Notes: generated by a model from the sequence alone, not told the origin. A stretch of 64,000 nt of DNA from Desarmillaria ectypa (GCA_030407005.1 JAUDYN010000006.1:2604001-2668000); one strand, 5' to 3'; positions 24,225 to 35,194 are shown, counted from the stretch's first letter. Numbers and translations are program-made.

Positions 24225-26870
24225 GCTAGTCAAGCTGTCGAGCGGGTATTGTTGCCGCGATGTATTCGCCGTTGCGTCGAGGTCGTCACTACACTAGAAG
24301 GACTGGATTGAACTACGCGAGGGAAGAAAATCTAGGAAAGCGGAAGAGAAGGGGTGGAATTGCGGGATTCAGTCATGAAATGGGAAATTGGGGGTGTTGC
24401 CTTTTTTGGACATCAATGTCACGACGCTCTCACAGGAAGCCGATTCCCCTTCCGTTCTGTAAGTACGAAGGAGAAAGCATATCCTGAAGATATCACAGAT
24501 GGAGGTTGTGATTTCTGTGCCTTTGGATGAGGATACAATCGACAAAGCATAATATCATGTCTGTACGTTGTTGTAACTATTGCAGTGGGAGGCTTGCTGA
24601 GTAGAAAATACTAAATTGTTAGCTACTAGAGCTCAAGACGAGCTCCTTAAATACTACAGAATGTATCTAGAATGTTCTACTAAAGTACCTAATTATATCC
24701 TAGTATCGTGCCAAATTGATGGTACCGAAGGTTCGGGAATCTTCTGGCACATGCTTGAAGTTGCAAATCCCAACATACGTATACCCTGATCTCACCCAAT
24801 GGCACTGTTTTCCCGGGAAATACACGGGTACCACCGATGATCAGCACATGGGTAACGCCTAAAATAGGGAGACAAGACGTGCGGTACGAGAAACTGACTT
24901 CTCACAGACCAATTGGCTCGCTCTGAACGGCACTTTGGCCGCAGTATGGTCGGAGATCTATCGGTGTAGACTGCAGCAATATGGGTCCCACGGTAACAAT
25001 GTGTGCACCGCAGTATTTTTTCCAGGCCAATATAGGCTGAGGGGTACACCCAGGCAACGAGAGACACCGAAAAAGACACAAAAACAAGAGGGAGCTGTTT
25101 CCTTGGTTTACATCTATAGTATCGCCGGTAACCAAGCTGTCTACGTAGATGCTTGGCTCATATAATAAGAACCACTTCAGGTCCAAGTACGATTGAATCC
25201 AATCCTGCCCTTGTAGATTTAGAAGGCAAGGCCGATTAGTCCCGAAAGGGAGTACCTGTGCACAAACCGCCCAAGAAGAGAAACGTCCACACAAACAAAA
25301 GCATACATAGAAAGATTGTAACAGCGGAAGAACATAATCGATGGTATAGAATGTTTGAAGAGGTTCCCTCAGATTTGAGTATATTGCGTCTCCATCGCCT
25401 ATGCGAGACTCTGCCTTGTGCGGCCTGCAGCTAAGCCAGTTTGCAGCGACGAGACCTTTCCTGGATAATTCGTATTCGAGTTTGTAAACATTCGTCGAAA
25501 AGTCAGTGCATAAAGCTGTGACCTGCAATCCTCGTCAAAAGAGATGGGATAAGTATGGGTGACACTCCTGTGATGCAAATAATTAGGGATTCAAGTTTGC
25601 GTGGCGGGTTCAGCGGAGCTGAGGGTTACGCCATTGTGGGAAAATAGGTATGACTCTCATACTACCTTTGCAGCCATAGGCTATTGATACGTCCCATCAA
25701 ACTGGTTTCCAACCTTTAGTGTCCACAATCCGTATTTTTTACGACAGTTGTGGTGCAAGCCACTTTGCTTTGCAGATTTTCCGGTACCTACCGTAGCCTT
25801 TACGCTGTATACAGTCCCATAGAAACAGGCATCATACAGTTTGCTGGTACATTAATGTCAGCATATATATGTTTGTTCATTCCCCGCCACTGAGCTTTCC
25901 GGTCTGAGCGCGTTCCAGTGCAACCTTTCCTGTCCGGCAAATGTATTTTTTCTAATAGTAACAGTGGAACCGAAAATATATTTTCCCCAGTAACTACAGG
26001 GCATCAAATGCCGCTCTGTCAGCCTGCAACCATGTCAAAGACCACGTGTATGCTGTGGCCGTCATCATCGTGCCGGTGGCGTATGGCGAGAGAAATAATT
26101 AAAAGAAGCACAAAAGAAGTGGCACTCGATCTTTCATGAACCGGAGCGATTGAGTGAGCGGAATGCACGCTTGGGATGTATCCCCTGCTCGATTCCTGCC
26201 TTCCGAAGCCCCGAAAATCATCATAATATAATATAATAATAATATAGAGTATATGTATATTATTTTTGATATATGTAATACATCCTAATCTTGATTAATA
26301 TACATTTTATGGTTGATAAACCTCATTTCGAGGCATTTGCTAGCATATACCCATTTTATGCGGTCCTATGTACCATCACCAAGGGCCAGATTGGTTGTAT
26401 ATGCAATATTAAACATTATATCATCCAACTAAAGCGTCCGATCCACAGTGATCTGCTCGTGTAAACCTCACTATTCACTTCATTGCTTGGAAGAACTGTT
26501 GGGACATACATATATTCACATCATCTTTTGGTGCACTTTCGTCTGACCGAAATAAAATTGTGTCATGGCCTCAGGGCAGGTACATTTTCAGATATATACT
26601 ACTCAGAATAAGTGCAGGCCATACTTTTATAGACTCTCTATTCTCACTCGAATATGTACTGAAAATTTCAGCCCATTTTCAAAAATTCACACCCTACCGG
26701 ATCAGGAATGCTATATTCCTACGGTAAGCACATCCAAGCACCAAGGAGATGGGGAGTCAATGTCTGAAGCATGGGAAATAGTAGCCGTCGGAATGTGCAG
26801 TAGAAAGTGTAAATTGACGTGCATCAGATGTACCGGGAGAATCTGTACAGTATGGACATTATAGCCTCCA
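24225..26870. other. long intergenic region without a recognisable gene
   Basis: The left end includes the promoter of the CCCH-RBR gene. The rest is AT-richer than its surroundings with only weak open frames. A 207-codon frame on the minus strand at 24902-25528 has no internal Met and no family resemblance. I see no transposase, terminal repeats or tRNA. Confidence 0.5.
26223..26247. repeat. (at/aat) microsatellite
   Basis: A run of ata/aat units (ataatataatataataat...) inside an AT-rich stretch that continues to about 26300. Confidence 0.7.
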
Positions 26871-26874
26871 GTTC

Positions 26875-27480
26875 CTATAATGAGACTCCACCGAAACTGT
26901 ATCCATAGAGTCCTGAAGCGTCGTAGATACACTTGACAATGACATCGAGGTTTCCATCTAACCACCAGAAGTTTTTTTTAAAAAGCAAAATGACAATACA
27001 AGAATCACTCATACCAAGGAAGATGGGAATTGAATAGCGTTCATTCTCAGAACGACTGATCACCTGGTGTAAAGAAGAAAGATACTTCCCATCAGTGTAC
27101 ATTTGAAGTAGGTCTGAATGAGATGACAAGTCAATGCTAGATTGAAAGAGTAACGAGCTTGTTGCCGATGTTAAAAACATAGGCACTGTGTGTAGGCTCA
27201 ATCGGGAACCATTTACCGTCGGACCATAGCTCCAGGCCAGGACTAGCGCACTTGATCAATAAAAATAATCGCAAGGTATCGAAAAACTTACGTTCTAGAA
27301 GTCGCAAGTAAAGTCAGGGCTCCAAACTGTGGTAGAAATTCAGTCAATATGAAACGAAAAGACAACTTTCTGACATTGGTATGGGCACCGGTGCCAATCC
27401 GAAAAAAACGTATCGGCACGTTGGGAGGATAACTGGAAGATGTCGATTTAAAGACCGCGCGCAGGACCTTACTGAATAAG
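26875..27480 (-). pseudogene. isopenicillin-N-synthase-like oxygenase, C-terminal fragment
   Basis: Read on the minus strand, exons give FFRIGTGAHTN, then FGALTLLATS, LELWSDGKWFPIEPTHSAYV, NIGN, LLQMYTDGKYLSSLHQVISR, SENERYSIPIFLG and DGNLDVIVKCI. This is the C-terminal half of the Fe(II)-dependent oxygenase fold, including the second iron His (LHQV) and the 2-oxoglutarate-binding Arg-x-Ser (ERYSIP). The first iron motif, normally H-x-D, reads H-T-N at 27375-27383. No N-terminal half is present; permease-like sequence lies directly upstream. One junction (after NIGN) does not fit in phase. I read it as a truncated relic. Confidence 0.7.
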
Positions 27481-29018
27481 GCGGATAGCAGCAGTTAGAT
27501 CCTTGCAGAACAGCGCGAATATTTCTCCAGAATATCAAGGTCCATAAAGTCCTTCGAAAGCTCAATTTAAAATTCAAACACCAAATCACTTTTCCATATA
27601 ACGACTCAGAAACAGCTGCAGTCACGATACCTGGGATCGCGACCACCGTGAATATAGCAGGGGGAATGCTTGCCACCACTGAGTTTGTGAGCGCTTCGAA
27701 TAACGACTACAGAATTCCGGTCAGTTCTCGTTGAATGCCGGTAAGGCGCACACCCTACCTGAAGTCCGGGATGTTCACTCCTAGCGTAGCATAATTTCCC
27801 AAACACGAATTAAGATTGGCCAAGAAGCTCCATGCGAGCAAAGACCCATGCAATGTATTTGCATCGGTCAACAATGGGTTGTCTCCAGCTGTGATGCCAG
27901 CTGAGTGAACTGTGTCCTGTAATGGACGCGCTTAGTACGCTGAGGTCTACATGTACAGTTCCGAAGACTCTCCCCCATTACGGCGGTCATTGCAACCGGT
28001 GCAATGGTTGACTTGACGCAGAAGAACCAACGAATCTAAGTGTATGGTGCGATGAGGAATGAGAATTGGATGATGGAGTTAATGATGTATGCACACATGC
28101 CTGCGGTTATATGTTAATCACAATAAACTTAAAGGGAGGACCTCATGTACCAGAAGTGGTCATACCAATGCTGTCTGACAAATGATTAGGAACGTTCCGG
28201 AATGAAGGCTAGACAGCGTTAATCATCTGCTGCACCCTACCGGACGCACAAGGAGCATGAAGCATAGCTTCGTGGAGGACTCACGATTAACCACCCGCGA
28301 CAGCTCCTACACCAAGCCGAAAAATTGCAAGGATGCATCAAGAAATAACTCTATTCCTGTTAGTTGCGGGAATCAAGAATACTGGGATTGACCCACTTGA
28401 GAACCAGGCGAAAAAGAATCCGAATGATGTCCTGATATGACGAGGTTATTCATCCAGAGTCTTCAGTAACTATTGGATACCACGCACCGAATGATAACTG
28501 TGGATGCTGAATATGGGAAACCTCAATTACACAGCAAAGGGGACACAAAACGAATCTACATACGAATTCGAAGTCTTGCTCCAAACATGCCCACGATGAA
28601 AAACCTCATGAAAACATACAATGGAGAGCTTCCACTTCAGTCCAACCGCGAACATTGAACTGCCTTGTTCCCAAATAGAAATCTGTCAGCTAGATGTCAA
28701 TAAAGAATTCTATGTTACATTTCTGTATTCTCACCGAGAACGCACCGCAAATCCAATACGCAATGTAATTCCAGATGCCTGTACTTACATTCAATGAAAC
28801 AAACCTCTGTACTGGGGTAAAGAAGACGTACCCCATGTCTGGTCCTCAGGCGGAGTGGGATCCATATCCCGGTTAAACCATTTATTTGCAGGGGCATACG
28901 AGCTTGGATTATGCACGACCTGTAAACGCTTGCGAAGACTGAGATGCCCGTCATCGACAGGGTAGCTGTCAATGACGACCGATTCGGTATCCTTCGGCAT
29001 AACGGGAATAATTAACAC
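27481..29018 (-). pseudogene. NCS1-family nucleobase/nucleoside permease, decayed
   Basis: The start MPKDTESVVIDSYPVDDG leads to NRDMDPTPPEDQTWG, which splices to IWNYIAYWICGAFS and then ISIWEQGSSMFAVGLKWKLS. These are the N-terminal signature of fungal NCS1 symporters for cytosine, purines, uracil or thiamine. Further pieces are ASFGFFFAWF, AWSFLANLNSCLGNYATLG followed by VNIPDF, and ALTNSVVASIPPAIFTVVAI with SESLYGKVIW. DLTAAIRLIQ follows after a gap where about 35 residues of a membrane span are missing. Stops interrupt the segment after WKLSI, and the C-terminal third is replaced by oxygenase sequence. The pieces are ordered, so this was one gene; I judge it non-functional. Confidence 0.65.
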
Positions 29019-29489
29019 AAAGCATTCATTTCAACCAACATCTTAGTAATAGGTGCCGCCAACGGCTTCAGATACAGCAGTTCGCGAGAAATTCCAGCCA
29101 CGTGATACCAAGTCCCTTAAAGGGAGGAGACTGGCCGCGACGCAGCAAGCTTTTCCCCTACGAAATGGAGGGTTTTTGAGTCTTGTTCTTTGCTCGCTCC
29201 AACAACTTCCGCATCTTTCTACGGCCTCAAGATATCATTACTTCTTGCTTTCAGAAGAGCGCTTGGCTTCTATCAAAGTCCGTGGAGTTACCCGCAACGT
29301 TCATGCGTCGTACAGTATCCTCATTGGCATCGGTGTCTTTACTTCCTCGGAGCTCGGCCGCGGTTTCTGTACTCCTTGATATAAACGACAACAAGGTTGT
29401 CCTTCTTATCGTGAGCTGATAAGTAGAGGCCTGGAACTGACGACGAAGGGCAAAATAACCCCTCTATCTATCTTGAACTTACCCAAAAA
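29019..29489. promoter_or_regulatory. divergent intergenic region, permease and oxygenase relics
   Basis: The permease start (29018, minus) and the oxygenase start (29490, plus) face away from each other, so a shared promoter region probably existed. I recognise no motif. A plus-strand frame at 29053-29379 has a weak resemblance to oxygenase N-termini but no clear motif. Confidence 0.4.
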
Positions 29490-30513
29490 ATGACCACTCG
29501 CACTGTTCCCTACATCTCTCTGTGTGAATTCCATCATCGAAAAGATGAGATTGCCAAAGAACTCATCGACTCGCTGAAAATGTTGGATTTTTTTATACTC
29601 GTGGACCAGGAGAGTGCTAGCAAGAAGGATATAACCGACATGTTCGAGCTCTCGTGAGTCAGGGTTGCGGCGCTTCCAGTCCGCTACCATCTGAACGATA
29701 TCACTTCTAGCGCGCGGTACTTTGCATTCCCTGAAGAAATCAAGGGAAAGGACCCAATTCCGTAAAAAAAAATGTCTGTCATTCATGGACAAGACCCAGA
29801 CACACACTCTCAAGATCCTCTCCCTCTTCGCTGTCGCCCTTGGTTTCCCTCCAGACTTGTTCAGCGAAGCTCATGATGTCAGTAAGGGGACTGCTTGTCG
29901 AGTTTGAGGCTTCTGCAGTATCATGATGCAACAGGAAAGAACTTTGGTCTGAACTCATGGAGAGCTTGGCCCATATGGGCTTTGATTGCTTGACGTTGTT
30001 GTATCAGCAGGATGGTGGTGATGGTCTGGAAGTCTGCCCTGGTAGAGACGCCCACACTAGCTTTGCTCGAGGAGATGACTGGACTCTCGTTCCCGCTCGG
30101 ACGGGCGAAAGTACCATTAACGTTGGTATGTGTGCAGATTTCGTACATCTCTCACTCGTTAACAATTCTATTTACAAGGCGACATGTTGATGGCTTGGAG
30201 TGAAGACAGGTTCAAGTCCCTGTTCCAAGAGTCCGTACCCCTGGACCAAACGACAACCAAAAACCGCGTCTCAGCATTGGGTAACTCTCACTTGCCTCCC
30301 TTCTTCGTGTACAGAACTGACCGCTTTTGTATTAGGTACTTCAATCAACCGCGCCCATGCGTTCTTGTCGATGGCCCTACCCACAAATATGCAGCACAGA
30401 CAGCTAAGGAGTATATTGTAAATGCCATGCACCGTAACTATCTGGCAGCTCAGCAGTTGAAGAAGGAACAGCAGGCGGCAGTGATGAACACCTCTGCTGT
30501 TGTCGTAGCCTAA
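29490..30513 (+). pseudogene. isopenicillin-N-synthase-like (2-oxoglutarate/Fe) oxygenase, broken
   Basis: Exon 1 (29490 to about 29654) reads MTTRTVPYISLCEFHHRKDE, then FFILVDQESASKKDI, a typical N-terminus. After an intron, ARYFAFPEEIKGKDPIP meets a stop; roughly 60 family residues are missing before ILSLFAVALGFPPDLFSEAH. Then come LRLLQYHDATGKNFGLNSW, CLTLLYQQDGGDGLEVCPGR, DAHTSFARGDDWTLVPARTG, GDMLMAWSEDRFKS and YFNQPRPCVLVDGP. Around 29965-29980 one base is missing relative to the family. This shifts the frame exactly where the iron-binding H-x-D should be, leaving no HTD. The internal deletion and frameshift make it a pseudogene. Related oxygenases hydroxylate small substrates; thymine 7-hydroxylase-like proteins often sit beside nucleobase permeases. 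Confidence 0.75.
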
Positions 30514-30880
30514 GTTTGAATATATGTATAAATATATGGTCATTGAGGTCTTAACTGAGCGTTGCTCGTTCAATTACTGGACTTGTTCAGAGATATTTAA
30601 CTTCGTTAATAGGCAAAAGACCGACCGGCCCGAGATTGCCTTTGCCGTTAGTGTCAGTCATCAGTCCTTCCTTTCTTCTTGCACCCATGGCCTTACATTG
30701 GTTACAGTGACAGCGCCTGCTCTTTCCTTATTAGCTCATTTCACGGTACCGATGTCTTTAGAAAGCAGCGTCTTGGAACCTCGGTGGTCGGACTGAGGCC
30801 AAATTCTCGTTCACATTTTGGACTAGTCGACGCACTTGCAGTCCTATCACTATATGACCTAATCAACGCACGATGAACGA
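30514..30880. other. intergenic, nothing recognised
   Basis: Between the oxygenase relic and the duplicated secreted-protein block. Only short frames are present. Confidence 0.4.
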
Positions 30881-30930
30881 CGCAGAAATGACGTACGAAC
30901 TAGAGATGAAGCGTTTGGTGATCTCTGCAG

Positions 30931-30938
30931 TATATAAG
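30931..30938 (+). promoter_or_regulatory. TATA box of secreted-protein gene copy 1
   Basis: tatataag lies 79 bp before the ATG at 31017. The second copy has tatgtaat at the same place (about 31852), so this element is lost there. Confidence 0.5.
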
Positions 30939-31016
30939 GGCGAGATGGCTTGACATGCCCCGTCCCAACTCGTCGCGCTACTACCATTACTGCCACTTCT
31001 TCTAGTTCAACTCGCC

Positions 31017-31579
31017 ATGTTCCTCAACTCAGCTTTGGTTGCCTTCTCCCTCACAGCGTCTGCATTCACATTGGCACAAACTACCTGTCGCATGAAGCTC
31101 AATCCACCCCCGCGATGTTAAGACCGCAAACCCTATCCTTTTACCAGCGAACATCTCCAATGTCAGCAAATCTTTAGCAACGAGACGCATCAAATCAGTG
31201 GATCGCCGGTGTATGGAGACTTTTATCCTGTTATTTATACTACAGAACAGGAAAGGCTCCATCATGAGTGTGGTTTGTCTGCGTACTTCCTGGTACTCAT
31301 CTGGGCATTCTAGATTGTTTTACTGTTTGCGACAGGATTTGTGACTGCGGCGGATTCAATGGTTCGAGTATCTCATGGCAAGTATCGTTCCGATATCTAA
31401 TTTATTTACATCAATAGCAACTCTACCTTTATACCGACTTCCCTAGACCAGACAATTCAACACAGCTCTGTCTATGGCTGCCATCCCAAACGTGGAACGA
31501 TCAATCCCAATTCTGGTTTCTGACGCAGCATAGAAACTACTTCATCACTAGCAAGGATTTGTATCCCACAACTGATTAA
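31017..31579 (+). pseudogene. small secreted protein, copy 1, with an in-frame stop
   Basis: The start MFLNSALVAFSLTASAFTLA is a clear signal peptide, followed by QTTCRMKLNPPPRC and then TAA at 31119-31121. Past that stop the same frame goes on with QCQQIFSNETHQISGSP, VYGDFYPVIYTTEQERLHHE. A normal intron (gtttgtctg...gcgacag) then leads to DCGGFNGSSISW, and a further exon gives LYLYTDFPRPDNSTQLCLW, ending LYPTTD at 31579. The long open stretches on both sides of one stop suggest a recent disablement, or an intron I cannot place; a 31 nt intron would remove the stop but shifts the frame. The mature protein would be small and Cys-containing. Family unknown. Confidence 0.5.
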
Positions 31580-31946
31580 TGAAGTTAGTAGAATTATTCC
31601 AATCATCCTTCAATTGACTGCATTATTACTTTACTACGGAGCGCAGCGCTCATACTTGCGAGCGCGCCTGTCAGACATGTACGTCGCTAGTTCAACGTTC
31701 AATACATGTTCAACGCAACGTTCAGTGCTCACTGAGGCAGCCGGCCCAAGTCCCGAGATGGCAACACTTTTTCCAAGACAACGATGAAAGACGCCGGTCT
31801 GCAACTTTACGTCGATAATGCAGAAATGACGTATGCACGTTTCACAGTATGTAATGGCGAGAATGTTGGACATGTCCCGCCCACATCTCCTCGCAATACC
31901 ACCAACACGACCACATTTGCTACTCCAACGCGCCACGCCCCCCGCC

Positions 31947-32640
31947 ATCGTCATCGCTACCCTCGCACTCACTATGTCTACGTACGCCTTGCTACCTAGC
32001 TGTACATCTAAGTCCAGTGCTGTCATGCGAAAACGGTGATGCGCCTCTCTGAAAGTCCTATACCTATACCAACAATCGTCTCGAGTATCGGCAAATCCTT
32101 AAAATTGAGACACGTCAAACCGGCGCAATGATATTCGGAGACTACTATTTTGTATCCCATACTACGCCGCTATAGGAAAGCTTCATCGCAAGTTCGGTTC
32201 TAACCTGCACACTTGACGCGTCCTCGTGCGACAAGATGTACGACTGCCGCGGATTCAATGGTTTGAGTATATCCTTCCGACATAGTGTCATTCTGATATC
32301 TATTATTTCCAGTCCATAAGCAACATCATAAACGGGGGAAGGTGAGATGTATCTCGTCGAGTGTCGGAGCTTATCGTTTCACTCTCCCTTTTCTAGTTTC
32401 CGGCCGATTTCCGATGCTCTCTTTACGCGACACATATCGATAGCAATGGCCCGTGCATGCGTCTCCAACACTGCATTATCCAACGTAACAGAACTGAAAC
32501 GGATAATATCGATGTCCTTATACATGGACTCGACGTGAAACGGACTCAGAATATCCCAATACCTTAGAGGCATTCGACGGATTTTTATCTAACGAATGGC
32601 CATCAGTGAAATTATTCCCAATTGCCCTCGATTAACTTAC
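31947..32640 (+). pseudogene. small secreted protein, copy 2, start codon lost
   Basis: This is the diverged tandem copy of the gene at 31017. The signal-peptide frame here begins with ATC (31947-31949) where copy 1 has ATG, in the same cgcc context. It then reads IVIATLALTMSTYALLPSC. Further matches are ETRQTGAMIFGDYYFVSHTT against copy 1 ETHQISGSPVYGDFYPV, and YDCRGFNGLSIS against DCGGFNGSSIS. Stops interrupt these pieces. It is clearly decayed. Confidence 0.65.
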
Positions 32641-33155
32641 CATCATGAAGCATTGACGGATTTATTTTAATGTTAATGTCCACTCGTTACTGACAAGACT
32701 CAGCTTGCTTGACGAGAACAATTCACCTTGGCACAAAAATCGGTGCAACATTCAATGGAATCGGTCGGTGAGATCCTTTCTCCACGTTCATATTTACTTG
32801 TCCGGTTTCTTCGTGACTTCTGGTCTGACCGTACATTTGACCTTAGCCATTGATCCGTGGTAGAAGATGGAGTCGGGCTAAGCTCATAAGTGAACCGGAA
32901 ATAAGCATGGACGTACTTCCTCGCACTTGCTCTACTTCGGACCGTCATTTTCCAGGCCGGCTTTGCCGTGTCATGGTTACTTGATTGATTCGCATAAATA
33001 TGAATCTTTTCTCTTCTGCTGCCTAAGTCTCGGATAATATGCACGGTCCGTCGCGATTCAGATGGAGTCCTCATGACATGTTTTTGCGAGCTTCTTTGTG
33101 ACATTCATGGGTTTAAAAGCAGGACATTCTATTCATTTCTAGTCGTGATCCCTTC
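32641..33155. other. intergenic, promoter side of the GH16-like gene
   Basis: No gene recognised. A tttaaaa element at about 33113 lies 40 bp before the proposed start at 33156. A 134-codon minus-strand frame (32700-33104) looks like chance. Confidence 0.4.
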
Positions 33156-34255
33156 ATGTTAGAGTGCGTGACTTCAATGCCTTCGCCTTGTTCCCCATTT
33201 CGATGATGTTCTTGTAGGTTGAAACTCTCAGTTGTGTCTCTATTGGTCGCAGCACTTGTACCCGTCGTAGGGGCTGTGACCGTCATACCTTCCACTTCCC
33301 TCTCCTCCTACTCGACGTTGGAAAGCTACTGGAATTATCTGTACCCTTGGGGATCGGATCATAATGGCAGTAAGTCAATTATGAATTGTGTCCGTACCCA
33401 ATTCATGAGCTTCCAGGTGCCCGAATGGTCGGAAACTCGACCGTACATAGGAACATCGCTATTGCTTCAAGCACGCTCAGCCTCATAGCAATGCCCACAT
33501 CAAATGCTTCCCCACCTACAAGCACATCTAATCCACATCCCTCGATTCATTACGCTAGGTGAATGCCGGGATGTTTCTTTTGTGTATTGATCCTGTAATC
33601 CTATTCGCCAGCGGTGCAATCCATGCGAAAGAGCACATCACTGTGACTGCCGGAAACTCGTATACGATCTACGGCGAGTTCAGCGCTCCGACAGCAGTAG
33701 GGACATGGCCTGCATTTTGGTTGACGGTGAGCTCATCGAACGCACTGTGACACAGACCTCTATATCTGCTCTCGTTCACAGGCGGTTGAGGGTTGGCCAC
33801 CTGAAATGGATATCGGCGAATGGAAAGGCACGGCTAATAATTGGTACAACACGTTCAACACCTCTTCGGTAGTCAAGTCGACTCTGGTGGGCTGGCCGAC
33901 CGATCTGTCCTTCCACTCACTCAAAGCGGTCCTCACTGCGGAATCCAATGGGAATGATGTGAAGATCGACTTTTACATGGACAATGAATTCAAAGTCACA
34001 CAGTATGGTAAAGGGTTTGTTGGAAGTACTTTGTACTTGTTCGTCGATCGCCTTCTTTCTTCTTTGATTCTTCACTCATTTTATGGCCCCCTCGTTCAGG
34101 ATCATCAATCTGCAGGTCTGTTCTCTGTCAGTTTTGAATCGGGTATTATGCTCACTGCTACTCATCAGATGGAAGGCAGTTCTGGAACGCCGGGCCCTAC
34201 GGGGACAACGACTTACAGGATTCGTAACGTTGAAGTGACTCGAACTGGGTCGTAG
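33156..34255 (+). CDS. secreted GH16-like beta-glucanase / concanavalin A-like protein
   Basis: I propose an 8 nt first exon (33156-33163, ATG TTA GA), an intron at 33164-33217, then LKLSVVSLLVAALVPVVGAV as the signal peptide. Further exons join in phase to ESYWNYLYPWGSDHNGSARM, TVHRNIAIASSTLSL, YASGAIHAKEHITV, TWPAFWLTAVEGWPPEMDIG, EWKGTANNWYNTFNTSS and DVKIDFYMDNEFKVTQYGKG. The end is STLYLIINLQMEGSSGTPGP, then TYRIRNVEVTRTGS. The E-M-D-I-G-E string fits the ExDxxE catalytic motif of GH16 enzymes, which cut beta-1,3(4)-glucans of cell walls. The protein is complete and should be secreted. The substrate cannot be read from sequence. A decayed partial copy lies at 35195-35480. Confidence 0.85.
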
Positions 34256-34475
34256 TTGGGGCGCTTAATTGCGAGATTTAATTGAAGTTGTATGTTACTT
34301 CAAGACACACATATGCAATGCGTTTTGGCTGAAGTGATGTGAAACAAGTCAAAGTTTGATCCTTTCACTATGACCGATGTACATGCGCATTCTCGCTTCA
34401 TTCAATTGTGATGTACATACGGTTTCCTCCTTGAGGTTTTCGCCATAAAATTTTGTGTCTAGGCTCTACTGCACA

Positions 34476-34590
34476 CTATAGATTGTCTATACTTTCTAGT
34501 GCCGGGCCGTGGTTTATAGTTTAGCGCTTCTATGAACGTACTGAATCCGACCCCGCAAGCGCTACGCGCTTAACAGTATTATGCGTATCT
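34476..34590. repeat. downstream flank of the GH16-like gene, direct repeat copy A
   Basis: This matches 35366-35480 over about 115 bp, with anchors ttatag, gcgcttct/aggcttct, cccgcaagcgctacgcgc/cccgcaggcgctgcgcgc and gtattat. Confidence 0.75.
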
Positions 34591-34721
34591 TTGAGGTCAT
34601 CGGGTGATACAGAAAGCGTATGAAGGCAGCTGTCAGGGCCCTGTTAGTACATAAGGCATCAAGCAACTCAGTTGCGAGACCAGCGCCCCACGTCTCTTGG
34701 ATACTGCAGGCAACTTATAAA

Positions 34722-35078
34722 ATGCGTCTCTCTCCCATCTTCGCATTCCTTGTCACATCTCTGGCTCTTGCACCTCAAGCCTATGCAGGCCCCATCGCCT
34801 ATGGTATATGCCAAACTGGTGGGTACAGACAACCCGTCTGGAAGGATTATCCGACGGAAAAATTTAGGCTGTAATGTAGTAGCTGTCGCATGCTATGCAG
34901 CAGCTGGATTCACGTTTGGGACAGTCGCAGCGCCTGCTGCACCTCCTGCGATTGTCGGTTGCAACACTGCACTCGGAACGTAGGTGGTTCCATTCGTATA
35001 ATCAGCATTATACTTCCTCGTGTATCTAGGTGCTCTGCTGCGTGTGCTTCTGTAGTTCTGCTTGCGCCGATTCCGTGA
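34722..35078 (+). CDS. small secreted cysteine-rich protein, 85 residues
   Basis: Three exons with matching phases: 34722-34818, 34868-34979 and 35030-35078. MRLSPIFAFLVTSLALAPQA is a signal peptide, with likely cleavage after AYA. The mature part is about 63 residues with six cysteines in a GICQTGC...VAC...VGCNTALGTC...C pattern and Ala/Gly/Val-rich, hydrophobic spacers. I recognise this as a widespread small secreted family of agaricomycetes with no known function; it is not a hydrophobin, because eight cysteines and CC doublets are lacking. It sits between the intact GH16-like gene and its decayed copy. Confidence 0.85.
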
Positions 35079-35194
35079 ATGACTGCCTATAGTAGGATGT
35101 ACACGTTTGAATCTTGAATCTTGAATATATGATATATGTACCATTCCACGATGAAAGTCTGCGCGTCGAAGTATCCGCCTTATATCGGAAGAGA

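Larger units (their letters stand above)
30880..31625 (+). repeat. tandem segmental duplication, copy 1
   Basis: This resembles 31805-32640 in the same orientation. Anchors in order are cgcagaaatgacgta, the TATA/spacer region (agtatataagggcgag against agtatgtaatggcgag), the region around GDFYPV/GDYYFV, cggattcaatggtt, and attattcca/attattccc near the end. Copy 1 contains the gene at 31017. Confidence 0.7.

Noticed and set aside
24902..25528. 207-codon open frame on the minus strand
   Set aside because: It has no internal Met, starts only with TTG, resembles no family and lies in AT-richer intergenic DNA. I regard it as chance.
32700..33104. 134-codon Arg/Ser-rich minus-strand frame
   Set aside because: Composition and lack of any motif fit chance. 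It overlaps the promoter side of the secreted GH16-like gene.
34716..34721. TATA box (tataaa) of the cysteine-rich protein gene
   Set aside because: It directly touches the start codon, so it cannot serve as the TATA box of a transcript that includes this ATG.
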